This document shows, piece by piece, positions 1 to 10,103 of a stretch of DNA of 64,000 bases. The stretch is taken from assembly GCF_003602235.1 (NCBI RefSeq), contig NZ_QZVS01000091.1:82819-146818 (forward strand), in the 5' to 3' direction. A model generated the notes under the pieces. It did not search any database and was not told the origin of the DNA. It worked only from the letters and a program-made list of their open reading frames with translations. The DNA is from Cryobacterium melibiosiphilum (lineage in GTDB: Bacteria > Actinomycetota > Actinomycetes > Actinomycetales > Microbacteriaceae). Both the position numbers and the translations under genes were made by a program. The first letter of the stretch is position 1. Every line of letters starts with the position of its first letter.

Positions 1-165
1 GCCGGCCACAGCACCCTCGATGAGCTGTTGCTGCTCACCACCCACGGAATCCTGCACCTGCTCGGCTTCGACCACGCCGAACCGGCCGAAGAAAAAGAGA
101 TGTTCGGCATCCAGCGCGACATCCTTGTCGGCTTCAGCATGCAGGATCGACGCCGCGCCCAATGA
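1..165 (+). CDS. ybeY: Endoribonuclease YbeY, C-terminal part
   Basis: The reading frame is open at the left edge and ends in TGA at 163-165. The visible 54 residues carry the YbeY zinc-binding signature [11 protein letters not shown] (HGxxHLxGxDH), followed by an acidic EPAEEKEMF stretch and a basic tail, as in actinobacterial YbeY. The family is a single-strand endoribonuclease for 16S rRNA 3'-end maturation and 70S quality control. Its stop overlaps the ATG of the next gene (ATGA), so the two are probably translationally coupled. The order ybeY - CNNM protein - era is standard in actinobacteria. The N-terminal two thirds lie outside the window. Confidence 0.93.
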   Translation, partial: AGHSTLDELLLLTTHGILHLLGFDHAEPAEEKEMFGIQRDILVGFSMQDRRRAQ

Positions 166-1487
166 TCGTCGGGTGGTTCCTCACCGCGGCCATCCTGTTG
201 GTGGGTTTCGCGGGTCTCATGGCGGCCGTCGACGCGTCGATCACCGCGCAGTCCCGCGCTGATATTGCCGAGCTGGCCGAGAACTCGCGCGCCAGTCGGT
301 CCCTGCTGGCCATCGCCAACGACACCGGCGCTCACCTGAACGCGATCAACTTCATGCGCATCATCGCGGAGACCACCGCGGCGGTGCTCGTGACCCTGGT
401 CTTCGCGACCACGATCGACGCGCTCTGGCTCGCGCTGCTGCTCTCAGCCCTGATCATGACGGCGGTATCGTTCGTGCTCGTCGGCGCGAGCCCCCGCAGT
501 GTCGGCCGCGCAAATCCGGTCAACCTGCTGAAGCTCAACGCTCCGCTCGTTCACTTCGTACGCGTGCTGCTCGGCCCGGTCGCCAACGCCCTGGTCGCCC
601 TCGGCAACCGCGTCACGCCCGGCCGCACCCGGCTCGCCACCTTCACCTCTGAGGACCAGCTGCTCAGCATGGTCGACGAGGCGACCGAACTCGACGTGAT
701 CGAAGAAGACGACCGCGAACTCATCCACTCGATCTTCGAGTTCAACGAAACCTTCGTGCGTGAGGTCATGGTGCCGCGCACCGACATGGTGACCATCGAA
801 GCGGATGCCCTCCTCGGCGCCGCCATGGGCCTCTTCCTCAGCAAGGGCTACTCCCGGGTGCCCGTGCAGGGCGACGAGGTCGATGACGTGACCGGCATCC
901 TCTACCTGCGCGACGTGGCCCGCCTCGTCTATGAGCGGCCGGCGAACGCCGAAACCCTGACCGTGGCCGACCTTGCCCGCCCGGCGGTCTTCGTTCCCGA
1001 ATCGAAAAAGGCCGACGAGACCCTGCGCCAGATGCAGCTCGAGTCCAACCACCTCGCCATGGTCGTCGACGAGTACGGCGGAATCGCCGGGCTGGTCACC
1101 CTGGAAGACTTGATCGAGGAGCTCGTCGGCGACATCAGCGACGAGTACGACCGGGAGATCGTCGAGGTCGAAGACCTCGGCGACGGCCATTTTCGGGTCA
1201 GCGCCCGACTTCCGGTCGATGAGCTCGGCGAGCTCTTCGAGCTGGAGCTCGACGACGACGACGTGGATTCGGTCGGCGGGCTGCTGGCCAAGGTGCTCGG
1301 ACGGCTGCCCGTCGCCGGGTCGGAGGCCGCTATCAGTGGCCTCGTCCTGGTCGCCGAACGCACCGAGGGCCGCCGCAAAAGAATCAGCACCGTTCTGGTG
1401 CACCGAGACGACGCGCTGATTGACGCGCAGACCGCATTCCTCGGAGTGACGGATGACGAAGGAGTAACACCAGATGAGCGCAACTGA
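162..1487 (+). CDS. CNNM/CorC-type membrane protein with CBS pair
   Basis: This 441-residue protein belongs to the HlyC/CorC (CNNM) family, linked to divalent-cation (Mg/Co) transport or its regulation at the cytoplasmic membrane. The N-terminal DUF21 region has about three hydrophobic helices in residues 1-130. A CBS pair follows at about 205-325; it begins at [11 protein letters not shown], contains [16 protein letters not shown], and ends before [10 protein letters not shown]-terminal CorC_HlyC domain spans about 340-425. The start overlaps the ybeY stop and the end overlaps the era start by 14 nt, so this is one operon. The length is normal for the family. The transported ion cannot be told from sequence. 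Confidence 0.92.
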   Translation: MIVGWFLTAAILLVGFAGLMAAVDASITAQSRADIAELAENSRASRSLLAIANDTGAHLNAINFMRIIAETTAAVLVTLVFATTIDALWLALLLSALIMTAVSFVLVGASPRSVGRANPVNLLKLNAPLVHFVRVLLGPVANALVALGNRVTPGRTRLATFTSEDQLLSMVDEATELDVIEEDDRELIHSIFEFNETFVREVMVPRTDMVTIEADALLGAAMGLFLSKGYSRVPVQGDEVDDVTGILYLRDVARLVYERPANAETLTVADLARPAVFVPESKKADETLRQMQLESNHLAMVVDEYGGIAGLVTLEDLIEELVGDISDEYDREIVEVEDLGDGHFRVSARLPVDELGELFELELDDDDVDSVGGLLAKVLGRLPVAGSEAAISGLVLVAERTEGRRKRISTVLVHRDDALIDAQTAFLGVTDDEGVTPDERN

Positions 1488-2376
1488 CCAGTACCGAGCC
1501 GGCTTTGTGTCGTTCGTGGGCCGCCCGAACGTGGGCAAGTCCACCCTGACCAACGCTCTCGTGGGGGAAAAGGTTGCGATCACGTCGTCGAAGCCTCAGA
1601 CCACCCGCCGGGCGATTCGCGGCATCGTGCACCAGAAGAACGGCCAGCTGATCCTGGTGGACACCCCCGGCATCCACAAACCGCGCACCCTGCTGGGTGA
1701 GCGGTTGAACAGCCTCGTCACGGCGACCCTCGCCGGCGTCGACGTGATCGGCCTGTGCATCCCCGCCAACGAGCCCATCGGCCCGGGCGACAAGTTCATC
1801 AACGAGCAGCTGGATGCCTTCCCTCGCGCCAAGAAGGTCGCCATCGTCACGAAGATCGACGCGTCGTCGAAGACGAACGTGGCCAACCAACTGCTCGCGG
1901 TATCGCAGTTGCGCGACTGGGAAGCGATCGTTCCGATCTCGGCGACCAGTCGCATCCAGCTCGACACGCTCGCGACCGAGCTGATGCGCCTGGTTCCCAC
2001 CTCGAACGCTCCGCTCTACCCCGCCGACACGATCACCGACGAGACGCTCGAGTCACGCATTTCGGAGTACATCCGTGAGGCCGCGCTCGAGGGCGTCACC
2101 GACGAACTGCCGCACTCGATCGCGGTCACGATCGACGACATCATCGAGCGTGACGACCAGGAACTGGTCGAGGTCTACGCGAACCTGTTCGTGGAGCGCG
2201 ACAGCCAGAAGGGCATCATCATCGGCAAGTCGGGCAGCCGCCTGAAAGACGTCGGCAGCCGTGCGCGCAAGCAGATCGAGCCGCTCGTTGGCAAGCGGGT
2301 GTTTCTCTCGCTGCGGGTCAAGGTCGCCAAGGAATGGCAGCGCGACCCGAAGCAGCTCGGCCGCCTCGGCTTCTAG
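1474..2376 (+). CDS. era: GTPase Era
   Basis: This 300-residue Era GTPase binds 16S rRNA and assists 30S subunit maturation. G1 is GRPNVGKST at residues 16-24. The switch region TTRRAIRGI, G3 DTPGIH and G4-like TKID follow; the last has T in place of the usual N, as in other actinobacterial Era proteins. The C-terminal KH domain is seen at GIIIGKSGSRLKDVG. The ATG lies within the end of the preceding gene. The length matches the family. Placement next to ybeY is functionally coherent, because both act on 16S rRNA. Confidence 0.97.
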   Translation: MSATDQYRAGFVSFVGRPNVGKSTLTNALVGEKVAITSSKPQTTRRAIRGIVHQKNGQLILVDTPGIHKPRTLLGERLNSLVTATLAGVDVIGLCIPANEPIGPGDKFINEQLDAFPRAKKVAIVTKIDASSKTNVANQLLAVSQLRDWEAIVPISATSRIQLDTLATELMRLVPTSNAPLYPADTITDETLESRISEYIREAALEGVTDELPHSIAVTIDDIIERDDQELVEVYANLFVERDSQKGIIIGKSGSRLKDVGSRARKQIEPLVGKRVFLSLRVKVAKEWQRDPKQLGRLGF

Positions 2377-2418
2377 CCCGCCCCAGGGCCGACCTGCAGC
2401 CTGAGGGCTGGCCTACGA

Positions 2419-2722
2419 GGTTTCGACCAGCGCGCTCTGCGCGCAGGCCCAACCAGCGGGGCGAGGTTCCGCTGGTTGAGCAGGGCGCGCATGCTGTTGG
2501 CGCGCCCGTGTCGAAACCACGGCGAGCCGACGTACGGTCTGGGGGTCGGCTCGCCCGGTTTCGACCAGCGCGCTTCGCGCGCAGGCCCAACCAGCGGAAT
2601 TCCCCATCCGCTGGTTGAGTAGCGGGCACGCCTTTCGCCCGCGTATCGAAACCACCGCGAGCCGACGTACGGTCTGGGGGTCGGCTCGCCCGGTTTCGAC
2701 CAGCGCGCTTCGCGCGCAGGCC
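2419..2722 (+). repeat. Palindromic and direct repeat field after era
   Basis: The 413-bp gap between era and the next gene holds no convincing gene. It is built from copies of a palindromic element: GGTTTCGACCAGCG...CGCGCAGGCCCAACCAGCGG occurs at 2419, and near-inverted copies starting CCGCTGGTTGAG occur at 2469 and 2608. A 76-bp direct repeat with one mismatch lies at 2512-2587 and 2647-2722 (offset 135). Each 76-bp unit contains GAGCCGAC...GTCGGCTC, which can fold into an 8-bp hairpin. Similar GGTTTCGA/CTGGTTGAG elements are common intergenic repeats in Microbacteriaceae. The hairpins may also end transcription from era and from the convergent gene. Confidence 0.8.
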
Positions 2723-2789
2723 GCCGGATTGAGCCTGCCGAAATCTCAACCAACGGGATTGGCCGCCGTGGCTTCTCACCCCTGGCCGC

Positions 2790-3743
2790 TCACTGGTTGG
2801 GGATGGGGTCGTCTTTCGTGTTGCAGCCGATGCCGTCGGGGTCGTCGAGGCAGTTCTTGGCGACGAGCGCGGTGCGCACCACCCAGGCCGTCGCGGTCGT
2901 CGGTGTTCCGGGAATGGTGATGGTGCCGTCAACGGGCTGCCAATCGGATCCGGAGTAGCGGTATTCGGCGGTGTAGGTGACGCTCGGAGTGATCGTGTAT
3001 TGGCCGGGTTCGTAGGTGTGGCTCGTTGCGGTCTCGCTGAATTCTGGCACGTTGAGGTCTTGCCAGGTGGCTCCGCCCGTGGCGGAGCTGCCGGTGGTGC
3101 CGTCGCCGTAGTCCCAGCCGTAGCCGGCCGGGGTGAAGCGCACGTCGGCGGGCTGGCCGAGCAATTCCCCGGTTTGTTCGTGAGCGGATGCTCGCGCCAC
3201 GAAGTTCGTCGCGAGCCCCTTCACCATCCAGCCGTTGGGTTGCATCTGCTGGGTGGGGGAGTCCGGGGTGAAACTGGCCAGATCGCTGATGCGCACGGCG
3301 GGGATCCCCGGGGTGACCAGATCGACCGGCGCAGGCGGGTTGCACGGATCGTCCGGTTCGCCGGGAAAGCAGACGCGGTAGAACCGGTCCGGCCAGTCCT
3401 CGACGAGGCCGGGGCCCGCGATGTGACCGGCATAGATCCGTGTGCCGCGGCCCGGGGCTCGGGGGGCAGTGACCCGGCCTGTGCCGTAGACGGCATTCGC
3501 CCGTCTTGCATAGGCGACGTCTGCCGCCGCCGCTTCTTCCTCGGTCGTGCTGAGGTTGAGGACAGTACCGTCCAAGGTTGTGCTGATCCCGTCACATAGC
3601 TTCAATGCCTTCTTCAGCCGAGTACATGGGACGTCGCCGGACGTACTCAAGCTCCAAGTGATGGAAGGTGACGAGAAGAAGGACAGCACAATCGCAATCA
3701 CTGTCAGCCCACGCAGGATCAACACACGCCCCCACCTCTCCAA
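2790..3743 (-). CDS. Secreted PKD-domain protein
   Basis: This 317-residue protein has an N-terminal hydrophobic segment (residues 8-30) that looks like a signal peptide or anchor. A C-terminal PKD-like beta-sandwich carries the hallmark YGWDYGDGTTG and SHTYEPGQYTITPSV. Four Cys in the middle (VCFPGEPDDPC region and others) may form disulfides, fitting an exported protein. PKD domains usually serve in surface protein-protein or carbohydrate contacts; no enzyme domain is visible. Its start lies 25 nt inside the end of the upstream lipoprotein gene (minus strand), so both are probably co-transcribed. A start a few codons downstream is possible. The ligand is unknown. Confidence 0.75.
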   Translation of the reverse strand: MERWGRVLILRGLTVIAIVLSFFSSPSITWSLSTSGDVPCTRLKKALKLCDGISTTLDGTVLNLSTTEEEAAAADVAYARRANAVYGTGRVTAPRAPGRGTRIYAGHIAGPGLVEDWPDRFYRVCFPGEPDDPCNPPAPVDLVTPGIPAVRISDLASFTPDSPTQQMQPNGWMVKGLATNFVARASAHEQTGELLGQPADVRFTPAGYGWDYGDGTTGSSATGGATWQDLNVPEFSETATSHTYEPGQYTITPSVTYTAEYRYSGSDWQPVDGTITIPGTPTTATAWVVRTALVAKNCLDDPDGIGCNTKDDPIPNQ

Positions 3744-4288
3744 GGTACTCGAGCCGATACAACCAGGATGCTGGATTTCATCTGAAAGCGAACCTCGAAC
3801 GGAGTCAGCGGCAGCCGGTCTGACGCCACAAGCGAGGTGCCTTCCGCGTCAATGACATCGAGACCGCTGACGTCTTCGCAGATGTAGACAGCCACCTCGA
3901 CTTCCGTCGGGTTGAGGTAATCGGCGTACTGAAGCTTGGTCACTCTGAAGACAGTCGCGCCGGTAGTGCGTACCTGAAGCTCCTGAAACTCGGCCAGTTC
4001 GGCCAGTTCGGTCGCGAGATATTCCGCGGTTACGAAGGGCGCGATACGTTCAGGGTTGGTGCCGCCCTCCGCGGTGACTAGGTCGGCGGTCGACAGGTAG
4101 GCGGCGTAGGCCTCCGTGGCGGCGGCGAGTGCCTCGTCGTTGTTGGCGAAGACGGGAGCGGCGGCCGCGGTCGGTGAGGGCGCGGGCGGCGGGGGAGTGG
4201 AATCGGGGGTGGCGGCGCATCCGCTCAGGCCGACAACGATTGCGAAAGCAACGAGTTTCGGCAGAATTGTGCGGGAATGTGGGCGCAT
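3719..4288 (-). CDS. Putative lipoprotein, partner of PKD protein
   Basis: The frame is open from 4360, but the likely start is the ATG at 4288, which gives a 189-residue product beginning MRPHSRTILPKL. A short basic n-region and hydrophobic core lead to the lipobox LSGC, then a Pro/Ala-rich linker, as in actinobacterial lipoproteins. The mature part is alpha/beta with the segment AAYLSTADLVTAEGG. I do not recognise a named enzyme family; small lipoproteins of this shape are often found beside PKD proteins in Microbacteriaceae. It overlaps the downstream PKD gene by 25 nt. The function is unknown; the predicted site is the outer face of the membrane. Confidence 0.72.
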   Translation of the reverse strand: MRPHSRTILPKLVAFAIVVGLSGCAATPDSTPPPPAPSPTAAAAPVFANNDEALAAATEAYAAYLSTADLVTAEGGTNPERIAPFVTAEYLATELAELAEFQELQVRTTGATVFRVTKLQYADYLNPTEVEVAVYICEDVSGLDVIDAEGTSLVASDRLPLTPFEVRFQMKSSILVVSARVPWRGGGVC

Positions 4289-4364
4289 GCGGTCACCGTA
4301 GGGCACGGGACTCGCCCGTGGGAGTTCTCCACAGGGCCAATCCGGCATCGCACGGCTCAAATCT

Positions 4365-4424
4365 CGCGAGTGAGCAGTTTTTGCACTTCCCGCGGAGTTT
4401 TGGTGCAGAAACTGCTCACTCGCG
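4365..4424. repeat. Palindromic repeat, copy 1
   Basis: The arms CGCGAGTGAGCAGTTTTTGC and GCAGAAACTGCTCACTCGCG form a 60-bp near-palindrome between the divergent lipoprotein gene and leuA. The same palindrome recurs at 16148-16210, so this is an interspersed element rather than a local hairpin. It is REP-like in size and placement. Confidence 0.85.
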
Positions 4425-4470
4425 GACCCCTCGCGGGCTTAGCGCGGCGCGGTGGCGCGGGTCGCGGAGC

Positions 4471-4498
4471 TTCGCGGGTGGGCAAACGGTGCTAGCTT
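4471..4498 (+). promoter_or_regulatory. Putative leuA leader promoter
   Basis: TAGCTT at 4493-4498 fits a sigma-70-type -10 box. A weak -35 (TTCGCG at 4471) sits 16 bp upstream. The predicted transcription start, about 7 nt downstream, falls on or next to the GTG of the leader peptide at 4505, which suggests a leaderless leader-peptide mRNA. The GGAGG at 4499-4503 lies only 1 nt from the GTG, too close to work as a ribosome site. Confidence 0.45.
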
Positions 4499-4504
4499 GG
4501 AGGG

Positions 4505-4549
4505 GTGCTGAACGGTCTGCTCCTCCTTAGCTGCCGCGACGAGTCCTAA
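4505..4549 (+). CDS. leuL: leuA leader peptide
   Basis: A 14-codon reading frame, GTG CTG AAC GGT CTG CTC CTC CTT AGC ..., encodes (M)LNGLLLLSCRDES and ends in TAA. It has five Leu codons, four of them consecutive at positions 5-8. The last codons form the left arm of the hairpin at 4534-4572. A short leucine-rich leader ahead of leuA is the classic arrangement for ribosome-mediated attenuation: scarcity of charged Leu-tRNA stalls the ribosome in the Leu run and changes the fold of the downstream RNA. Actinobacterial leuA leaders with this same CTCCTCCTTAGCTGC core are known. The symbol is by analogy only. Confidence 0.8.
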   Translation: MLNGLLLLSCRDES

Positions 4550-4572
4550 TCTGAAGGCCTCCCTCGTCGCGG
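4534..4572 (+). promoter_or_regulatory. Leucine attenuator / LEU element stem
   Basis: CCGCGACGAG (4534-4543) pairs perfectly with CTCGTCGCGG (4563-4572), giving a 10-bp GC-rich stem around a 19-nt loop that contains AGGCCT. The left arm overlaps codons 11-13 of the leader peptide, so ribosome position controls whether the stem forms. No U-tract follows, so control may act on leuA translation or through a pseudoknot, as proposed for actinobacterial leuA LEU elements, rather than through a simple intrinsic terminator. Confidence 0.78.
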
Positions 4573-4592
4573 AGTTTGTCGTTGGCTGCTGA

Positions 4593-6398
<1,806 letters not shown>

Positions 6399-6415
6399 CG
6401 ACCACGCGACCACGA

Positions 6416-6461
6416 CGACGAACCGCCCCGAACCCTCTGAAAGGTTCGGGGCGGTTCGTCG
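6416..6461 (+). terminator. Hairpin terminator after leuA
   Basis: A perfect 19-bp inverted repeat has arms CGACGAACCGCCCCGAACC and GGTTCGGGGCGGTTCGTCG with an 8-nt loop, 18 nt after the leuA stop. No U-run follows. It sits between leuA and the convergent gene ending at 6475 and so can serve both strands. Confidence 0.85.
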
Positions 6462-6474
6462 TGGTGCAGACCGA

Positions 6475-7152
6475 TCAGAACCGGGCCGGCACCGGAGCGA
6501 CCCGGGCATCCGTCGGTGCGCGCAAGATCGCGTCGCAGTCGGCGATGGCCTGGGTGAGCAGGGCGTTCAGGCGCTCATCGGGGTTGTTGATGCAGGCCTC
6601 GGCGATGCCCTGCACTGACACCCGCAGAATCGAATCCGCCGTGTGGTTGGTGAACTTCGTGCGTGACCAGGACCGCACCGAGAAGATGAAGTCGTTGGCC
6701 CAGCGTTCGGCGTCGGGGGCCTGGGCGAACGCATCCCGGGCCTGAGCGGATGCCTGCCGGCTGGCACTCTCGTCGAGGGCGGCGAGTCGCCGCTCGCAGG
6801 CGAGGATGCCGACCGAGAGCGCCCGCTGTCGTTCAGCGCTGGCGACCGGAAGAGCCGCGGTCGCGGCGCGCAACGCCACGACCGGCGCGACCCGACGATC
6901 GTCGCCTTTCAGGCCGATCACCGACGGGATCAGGGGAGAGAGCTGGGAACGGGCGGTGTCCGACGTGCAGTCGTTCACCATTCTCGCGAGGGACGCGAGA
7001 ACCGGATGCGTGCAGGCGGGATGATCGCTCCACGACTCGCCCGCGAGGTACGAGGCGAATTCCATGAAGCAGCCGCCGCTGCGTGGGGTGCGATGCTTGC
7101 CGCGCGAGAGCACGGGCATCAGGTCGGGCGAAGTGCCCTCGACCGGGGTCAT
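6475..7152 (-). CDS. Conserved hypothetical protein
   Basis: The frame is open from 7305, but the ATG at 7152 has an excellent ribosome site (TAGGAGGT, 6 nt upstream on the minus strand), giving 225 residues starting MTPVEGTSPDLMPVLSRGKH. The motif SRGKHRTPRSGGCFMEFASYLAGE opens a helical protein with two conserved Cys (ACTHP, NDCTSD). No catalytic motif or membrane segment is visible. Similar proteins occur in other actinobacteria without assigned function, and I cannot name the family. It converges on leuA, sharing the hairpin between them, and is divergent from the SnoaL-like gene. Confidence 0.75.
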   Translation of the reverse strand: MTPVEGTSPDLMPVLSRGKHRTPRSGGCFMEFASYLAGESWSDHPACTHPVLASLARMVNDCTSDTARSQLSPLIPSVIGLKGDDRRVAPVVALRAATAALPVASAERQRALSVGILACERRLAALDESASRQASAQARDAFAQAPDAERWANDFIFSVRSWSRTKFTNHTADSILRVSVQGIAEACINNPDERLNALLTQAIADCDAILRAPTDARVAPVPARF

Positions 7153-7303
7153 GAGATACCTCCTACTGACGGGAATTGTTTCACCCAGTTTCCCCCCAGT
7201 TCGGGGATAAAACCAGAGCCAGTTCTGGCCTGTCTTGACCGCATTCCCGACTCTGGGAGGCCGGTGACTATCGGCCGAGAGTCGGAGGCGGTAGAACTGT
7301 GCC

Positions 7304-7669
7304 ATGACCGATCATCGCGCCCTCGCCCAGTGGATCGCCGGATACCGCCGAGCCTGGGAATCCAACGCCCCGGCCGACATTGTGGCCCTCTTCACCGAAG
7401 ACGCGGAATACCGCACCGAACCGTACTCGGAACCGTGGACGGGACACGCCGAGATCCTGGCCGAGTGGCTCTCGGCCGCCGACGAGCCTGGGGAGACCAG
7501 CTTCGAGTGGACCACCCTGGTGCGTGATGAGCATGTCGCGGTCGTCGAAGCGACAACCGTCTACGCGCGTGGTCCGCGCTACCGCAACCTGTGGGTGATT
7601 CGCCTCGCGCCCGACGGCCGGGCGAGCGCCTTTACCGAATGGTGGATGGAAGAACCCGCCGACGGCTGA
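7304..7669 (+). CDS. SnoaL-like / NTF2-fold protein
   Basis: This 121-residue protein is typical of small SnoaL-like proteins: an N-terminal helix [18 protein letters not shown], the [18 protein letters not shown] loop and a curved beta-sheet ending in [11 protein letters not shown]. The fold holds either isomerases/hydrolases or ligand-binding proteins, so the substrate cannot be inferred. It lies upstream of recO with a short gap and may share a transcript with it, but no functional link is evident. Confidence 0.8.
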   Translation: MTDHRALAQWIAGYRRAWESNAPADIVALFTEDAEYRTEPYSEPWTGHAEILAEWLSAADEPGETSFEWTTLVRDEHVAVVEATTVYARGPRYRNLWVIRLAPDGRASAFTEWWMEEPADG

Positions 7670-7706
7670 GGCGGTTCGCGCACAGGTGCAGGGGGGATAC
7701 TGGACT

Positions 7707-8447
7707 GTGCCCGTTTACCGTGATGAAGCTGTCGTGCTGCGCACCCACAAGCTGGGCGAAGCCGACCGAATCGTCACCCTGCTGACCCGCCAGCACGGCA
7801 AGGTACGCGCCGTCGCCAAGGGCGTGCGGCGCACGGGCTCCAAGTTCGGGGCGCGGCTCGAGCCGTTCATGGTCGCCGACGTGCAACTCTACGAGGGCCG
7901 CAGCCTCGACATCATCACCCAGGCCGAATCGCTCGGGTCCTACGGCGCGTTGATCACCGCCGACTACGACAGTTACACGGCCGCCAGCGTAATGGTCGAA
8001 ACCGCCGACAAACTCACCGAGACCGAGGGTTCCCTGCAGCAGTACATCCTGCTGGTCGGCGCCCTGCGTTCCCTGTCGCGGCGGGAACACGGTCCCTCGC
8101 TCACCCTCGACTCCTACCTACTGCGCGCCGTCTCGATGGCCGGCTGGGCGCCGAGCTTCGAGGACTGCGCCCGCTGCGGCGCCGTCGGCGCGCTGACGGA
8201 ACTGGGCTACCACAGCGCGGTCGTCGTGCAGCTCGGCGGCGTGGTCTGCGACAACTGCGCGCCCCCCGGATCCCCGCGGCTGGACCGCGGCACCATCGCG
8301 TTGCTGAGTTCGCTGCTCACCGGCGACTGGCCGCACGCGGAATCCACCGAGCCCCGCACCCGGTCACAGGCCGGCGGCATCGTCGCCGCCCACACCCAGT
8401 ACCACCTGGGCCGCGGCCTGCGTTCGCTCGAACACGTCACCCGATGA
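7707..8447 (+). CDS. recO: DNA repair protein RecO
   Basis: This 246-residue RecO loads RecA through RecFOR on gapped DNA. The GTG at 7707 is preferred over the ATG at 7686: the protein then begins [20 protein letters not shown], the usual N-terminal OB-fold start, and a GGGGGG tract lies about 12 nt upstream. The zinc site is intact as CARCG...CDNC. The gene overlaps uppS by 4 nt (ATGA). The recO-uppS pair is a conserved actinobacterial arrangement. Confidence 0.95.
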   Translation: MPVYRDEAVVLRTHKLGEADRIVTLLTRQHGKVRAVAKGVRRTGSKFGARLEPFMVADVQLYEGRSLDIITQAESLGSYGALITADYDSYTAASVMVETADKLTETEGSLQQYILLVGALRSLSRREHGPSLTLDSYLLRAVSMAGWAPSFEDCARCGAVGALTELGYHSAVVVQLGGVVCDNCAPPGSPRLDRGTIALLSSLLTGDWPHAESTEPRTRSQAGGIVAAHTQYHLGRGLRSLEHVTR

Positions 8448-9298
8448 AAGCGAAGTCCCCCCTGAACCCGTCAGCGCTGAACCCGTTCGCGTCGAAAACC
8501 CCCAAGCCGTTCACCCACAAGGACGCCGTCGCGTTCAAGCCGCTCGACTGGACCGGTCTGTACCCGCCCGCGCTGCCCGCGAAGGTCGTTCCGAACCACG
8601 TCGCCGTGGTCATGGATGGCAACGGGCGCTGGGCGAACGGCCGAGGCCTGACCCGGGTCGAGGGCCACAAGGCGGGGGAGGCCGCGCTGCTCGACGTCGT
8701 CGCCGGTGCGATCCAGCTCGGAGTGAAGCACCTCAGCGTCTATGCCTTCAGCACCGAGAACTGGAAGCGTTCCCCCGATGAGGTGCGCTTTCTGATGGGC
8801 TTCAACCGCGACGTGCTGCACCGCCGGCGGGACCAGCTCAACGAGTGGGGGGTGCGTGTGCGGTGGGCCGGCCGGAAGCCCCGGCTGTGGGCATCCGTCA
8901 TCACCGAGCTGCAGTACGCCGAACAGCTCACGGCCGGCAACGACGTGCTCACGCTCACCATGTGCGTGAATTACGGCGGTCGCACCGAGCTGGCGGATGC
9001 CGTGCGCGCCCTGGCCGAGGACGTCGCGGCCGGCCGGCTCAAGCCCTCCGGCGTCACCGAGAAGGCCATTGCCCGGCACCTGTACATTCCGGAGATGCCC
9101 GACGTGGACCTCTTCGTGCGCAGCTCGGGGGAGCAGCGCACCAGCAATTTTCTGCTCTGGCAGAGCGCCTACGCCGAAATGGTCTTTCTCGACACCCTCT
9201 GGCCGGACTTCACCCGGGTCGACCTGTGGCGCGCCGTGGAACTCTACGCCGCCCGCAACCGCCGCTACGGCGGGGCGATCGACACGCCCACCAGCTGA
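8444..9298 (+). CDS. uppS: Isoprenyl transferase (undecaprenyl diphosphate synthase-like)
   Basis: This 284-residue cis-prenyltransferase builds the polyprenyl diphosphate carrier for cell-wall synthesis. Signatures are [15 protein letters not shown] (Asp for diphosphate and Mg), [10 protein letters not shown], and the C-terminal substrate motif [15 protein letters not shown]. An N-terminal extension of about 45 Pro/Lys-rich residues is usual in actinobacterial Z-polyprenyl synthases. Translation is coupled to recO. Chain length (C50 or C55) cannot be decided from this sequence. Confidence 0.95.
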   Translation: MKAKSPLNPSALNPFASKTPKPFTHKDAVAFKPLDWTGLYPPALPAKVVPNHVAVVMDGNGRWANGRGLTRVEGHKAGEAALLDVVAGAIQLGVKHLSVYAFSTENWKRSPDEVRFLMGFNRDVLHRRRDQLNEWGVRVRWAGRKPRLWASVITELQYAEQLTAGNDVLTLTMCVNYGGRTELADAVRALAEDVAAGRLKPSGVTEKAIARHLYIPEMPDVDLFVRSSGEQRTSNFLLWQSAYAEMVFLDTLWPDFTRVDLWRAVELYAARNRRYGGAIDTPTS

Positions 9299-9335
9299 GC
9301 GGGAATAGTGTGGCGGCACAGACGTTGCCTCACGT

Positions 9336-10001
9336 GTGAGTAACTCCGAGAAAGCCACCCTGCCCGCTCCCATCAAGGTCGACATCTGGTCGGACGTGCA
9401 GTGCCCGTGGTGCTACATCGGCAAGCGCAAGTTCGAGGCCGGCGCGGCCGCCTTCGACGGAAACGTCGAGGTCGAATACCACAGCTTCGAACTCTCCCCG
9501 GATACCCCGGTCGACTTCGACGGCAGCCCGGTCGACTACCTCAGCCAGGCCAAGGGCCTGCCCGTCGCGCAGGTGCACGAGATGCTCGCCAACGTGACCG
9601 GCATCGCCGAGAGCGTCGGACTGCACTACGACTACGACGCGATCCACCAGACCAACACGGTCATTGCGCACGAACTGCTGCACTACGCCAAGGCCCACGG
9701 CCGCCAGCTCGACATGAAGGAACGCCTGCTCAAGGCGTATTTCGTCGACGGACTGCACGTCGGCCGCATCGAAGACCTCGCCGACATCGCCGCCGAGATC
9801 GGTCTCGACCGGGCCGACGTGGTGCGGGCCCTCACCGCCCACGACCACCTCGCTGCCGTGAAAGCGGATGTCGCCCAGGCCACCGCCTACGGCATCCAGG
9901 GGGTTCCGTTCTTCGTCATCGACGGCAAATACGGCATCTCGGGCGCCCAGGCTCCCGAGGCCTTCACGCAGGCGCTGACCCAGGCCCGCGACGAGCGCTG
10001 A
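9336..10001 (+). CDS. DsbA/FrnE-family oxidoreductase
   Basis: This 221-residue thioredoxin-fold protein of the FrnE-like DsbA group has the CPWC redox motif at residues 23-26 and a cis-Pro loop GIQGVPFFVID near the C-terminus. A helical insertion lies between them, as in 2-hydroxychromene isomerase-like proteins. It has no signal peptide and is probably cytoplasmic. The GTG at 9336 has no clear ribosome site, so the exact start is uncertain. It sits between uppS and dusB, probably as a separate unit. FrnE homologues are linked to oxidative-stress defence, but the substrate is unknown. Confidence 0.9.
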   Translation: MSNSEKATLPAPIKVDIWSDVQCPWCYIGKRKFEAGAAAFDGNVEVEYHSFELSPDTPVDFDGSPVDYLSQAKGLPVAQVHEMLANVTGIAESVGLHYDYDAIHQTNTVIAHELLHYAKAHGRQLDMKERLLKAYFVDGLHVGRIEDLADIAAEIGLDRADVVRALTAHDHLAAVKADVAQATAYGIQGVPFFVIDGKYGISGAQAPEAFTQALTQARDER

Positions 10002-10020
10002 CCCGCCGCGCGCCGACCGA

Positions 10021-10043
10021 TAATCCCCTAACAGGTGGGATTA
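10021..10043 (+). terminator. Small hairpin after the DsbA-family gene
   Basis: TAATCCC (10021-10027) pairs with GGGATTA (10037-10043), a 7-bp stem with a 9-nt loop, 20 nt after the stop. There is no U-tract, so termination is only a guess. Confidence 0.35.
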
Positions 10044-10103
10044 GGTGCTGAGCCCGTGGAATGCGCGGGCAAGCGCCGCCCGATCTGGGAGACTTGAACG
10101 ATC

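Noticed and set aside
444..1583. 379-codon minus-strand frame opposite the CNNM and era genes
   Set aside because: It mirrors two well-defined plus-strand proteins and has no motif of its own; a high-G+C shadow.
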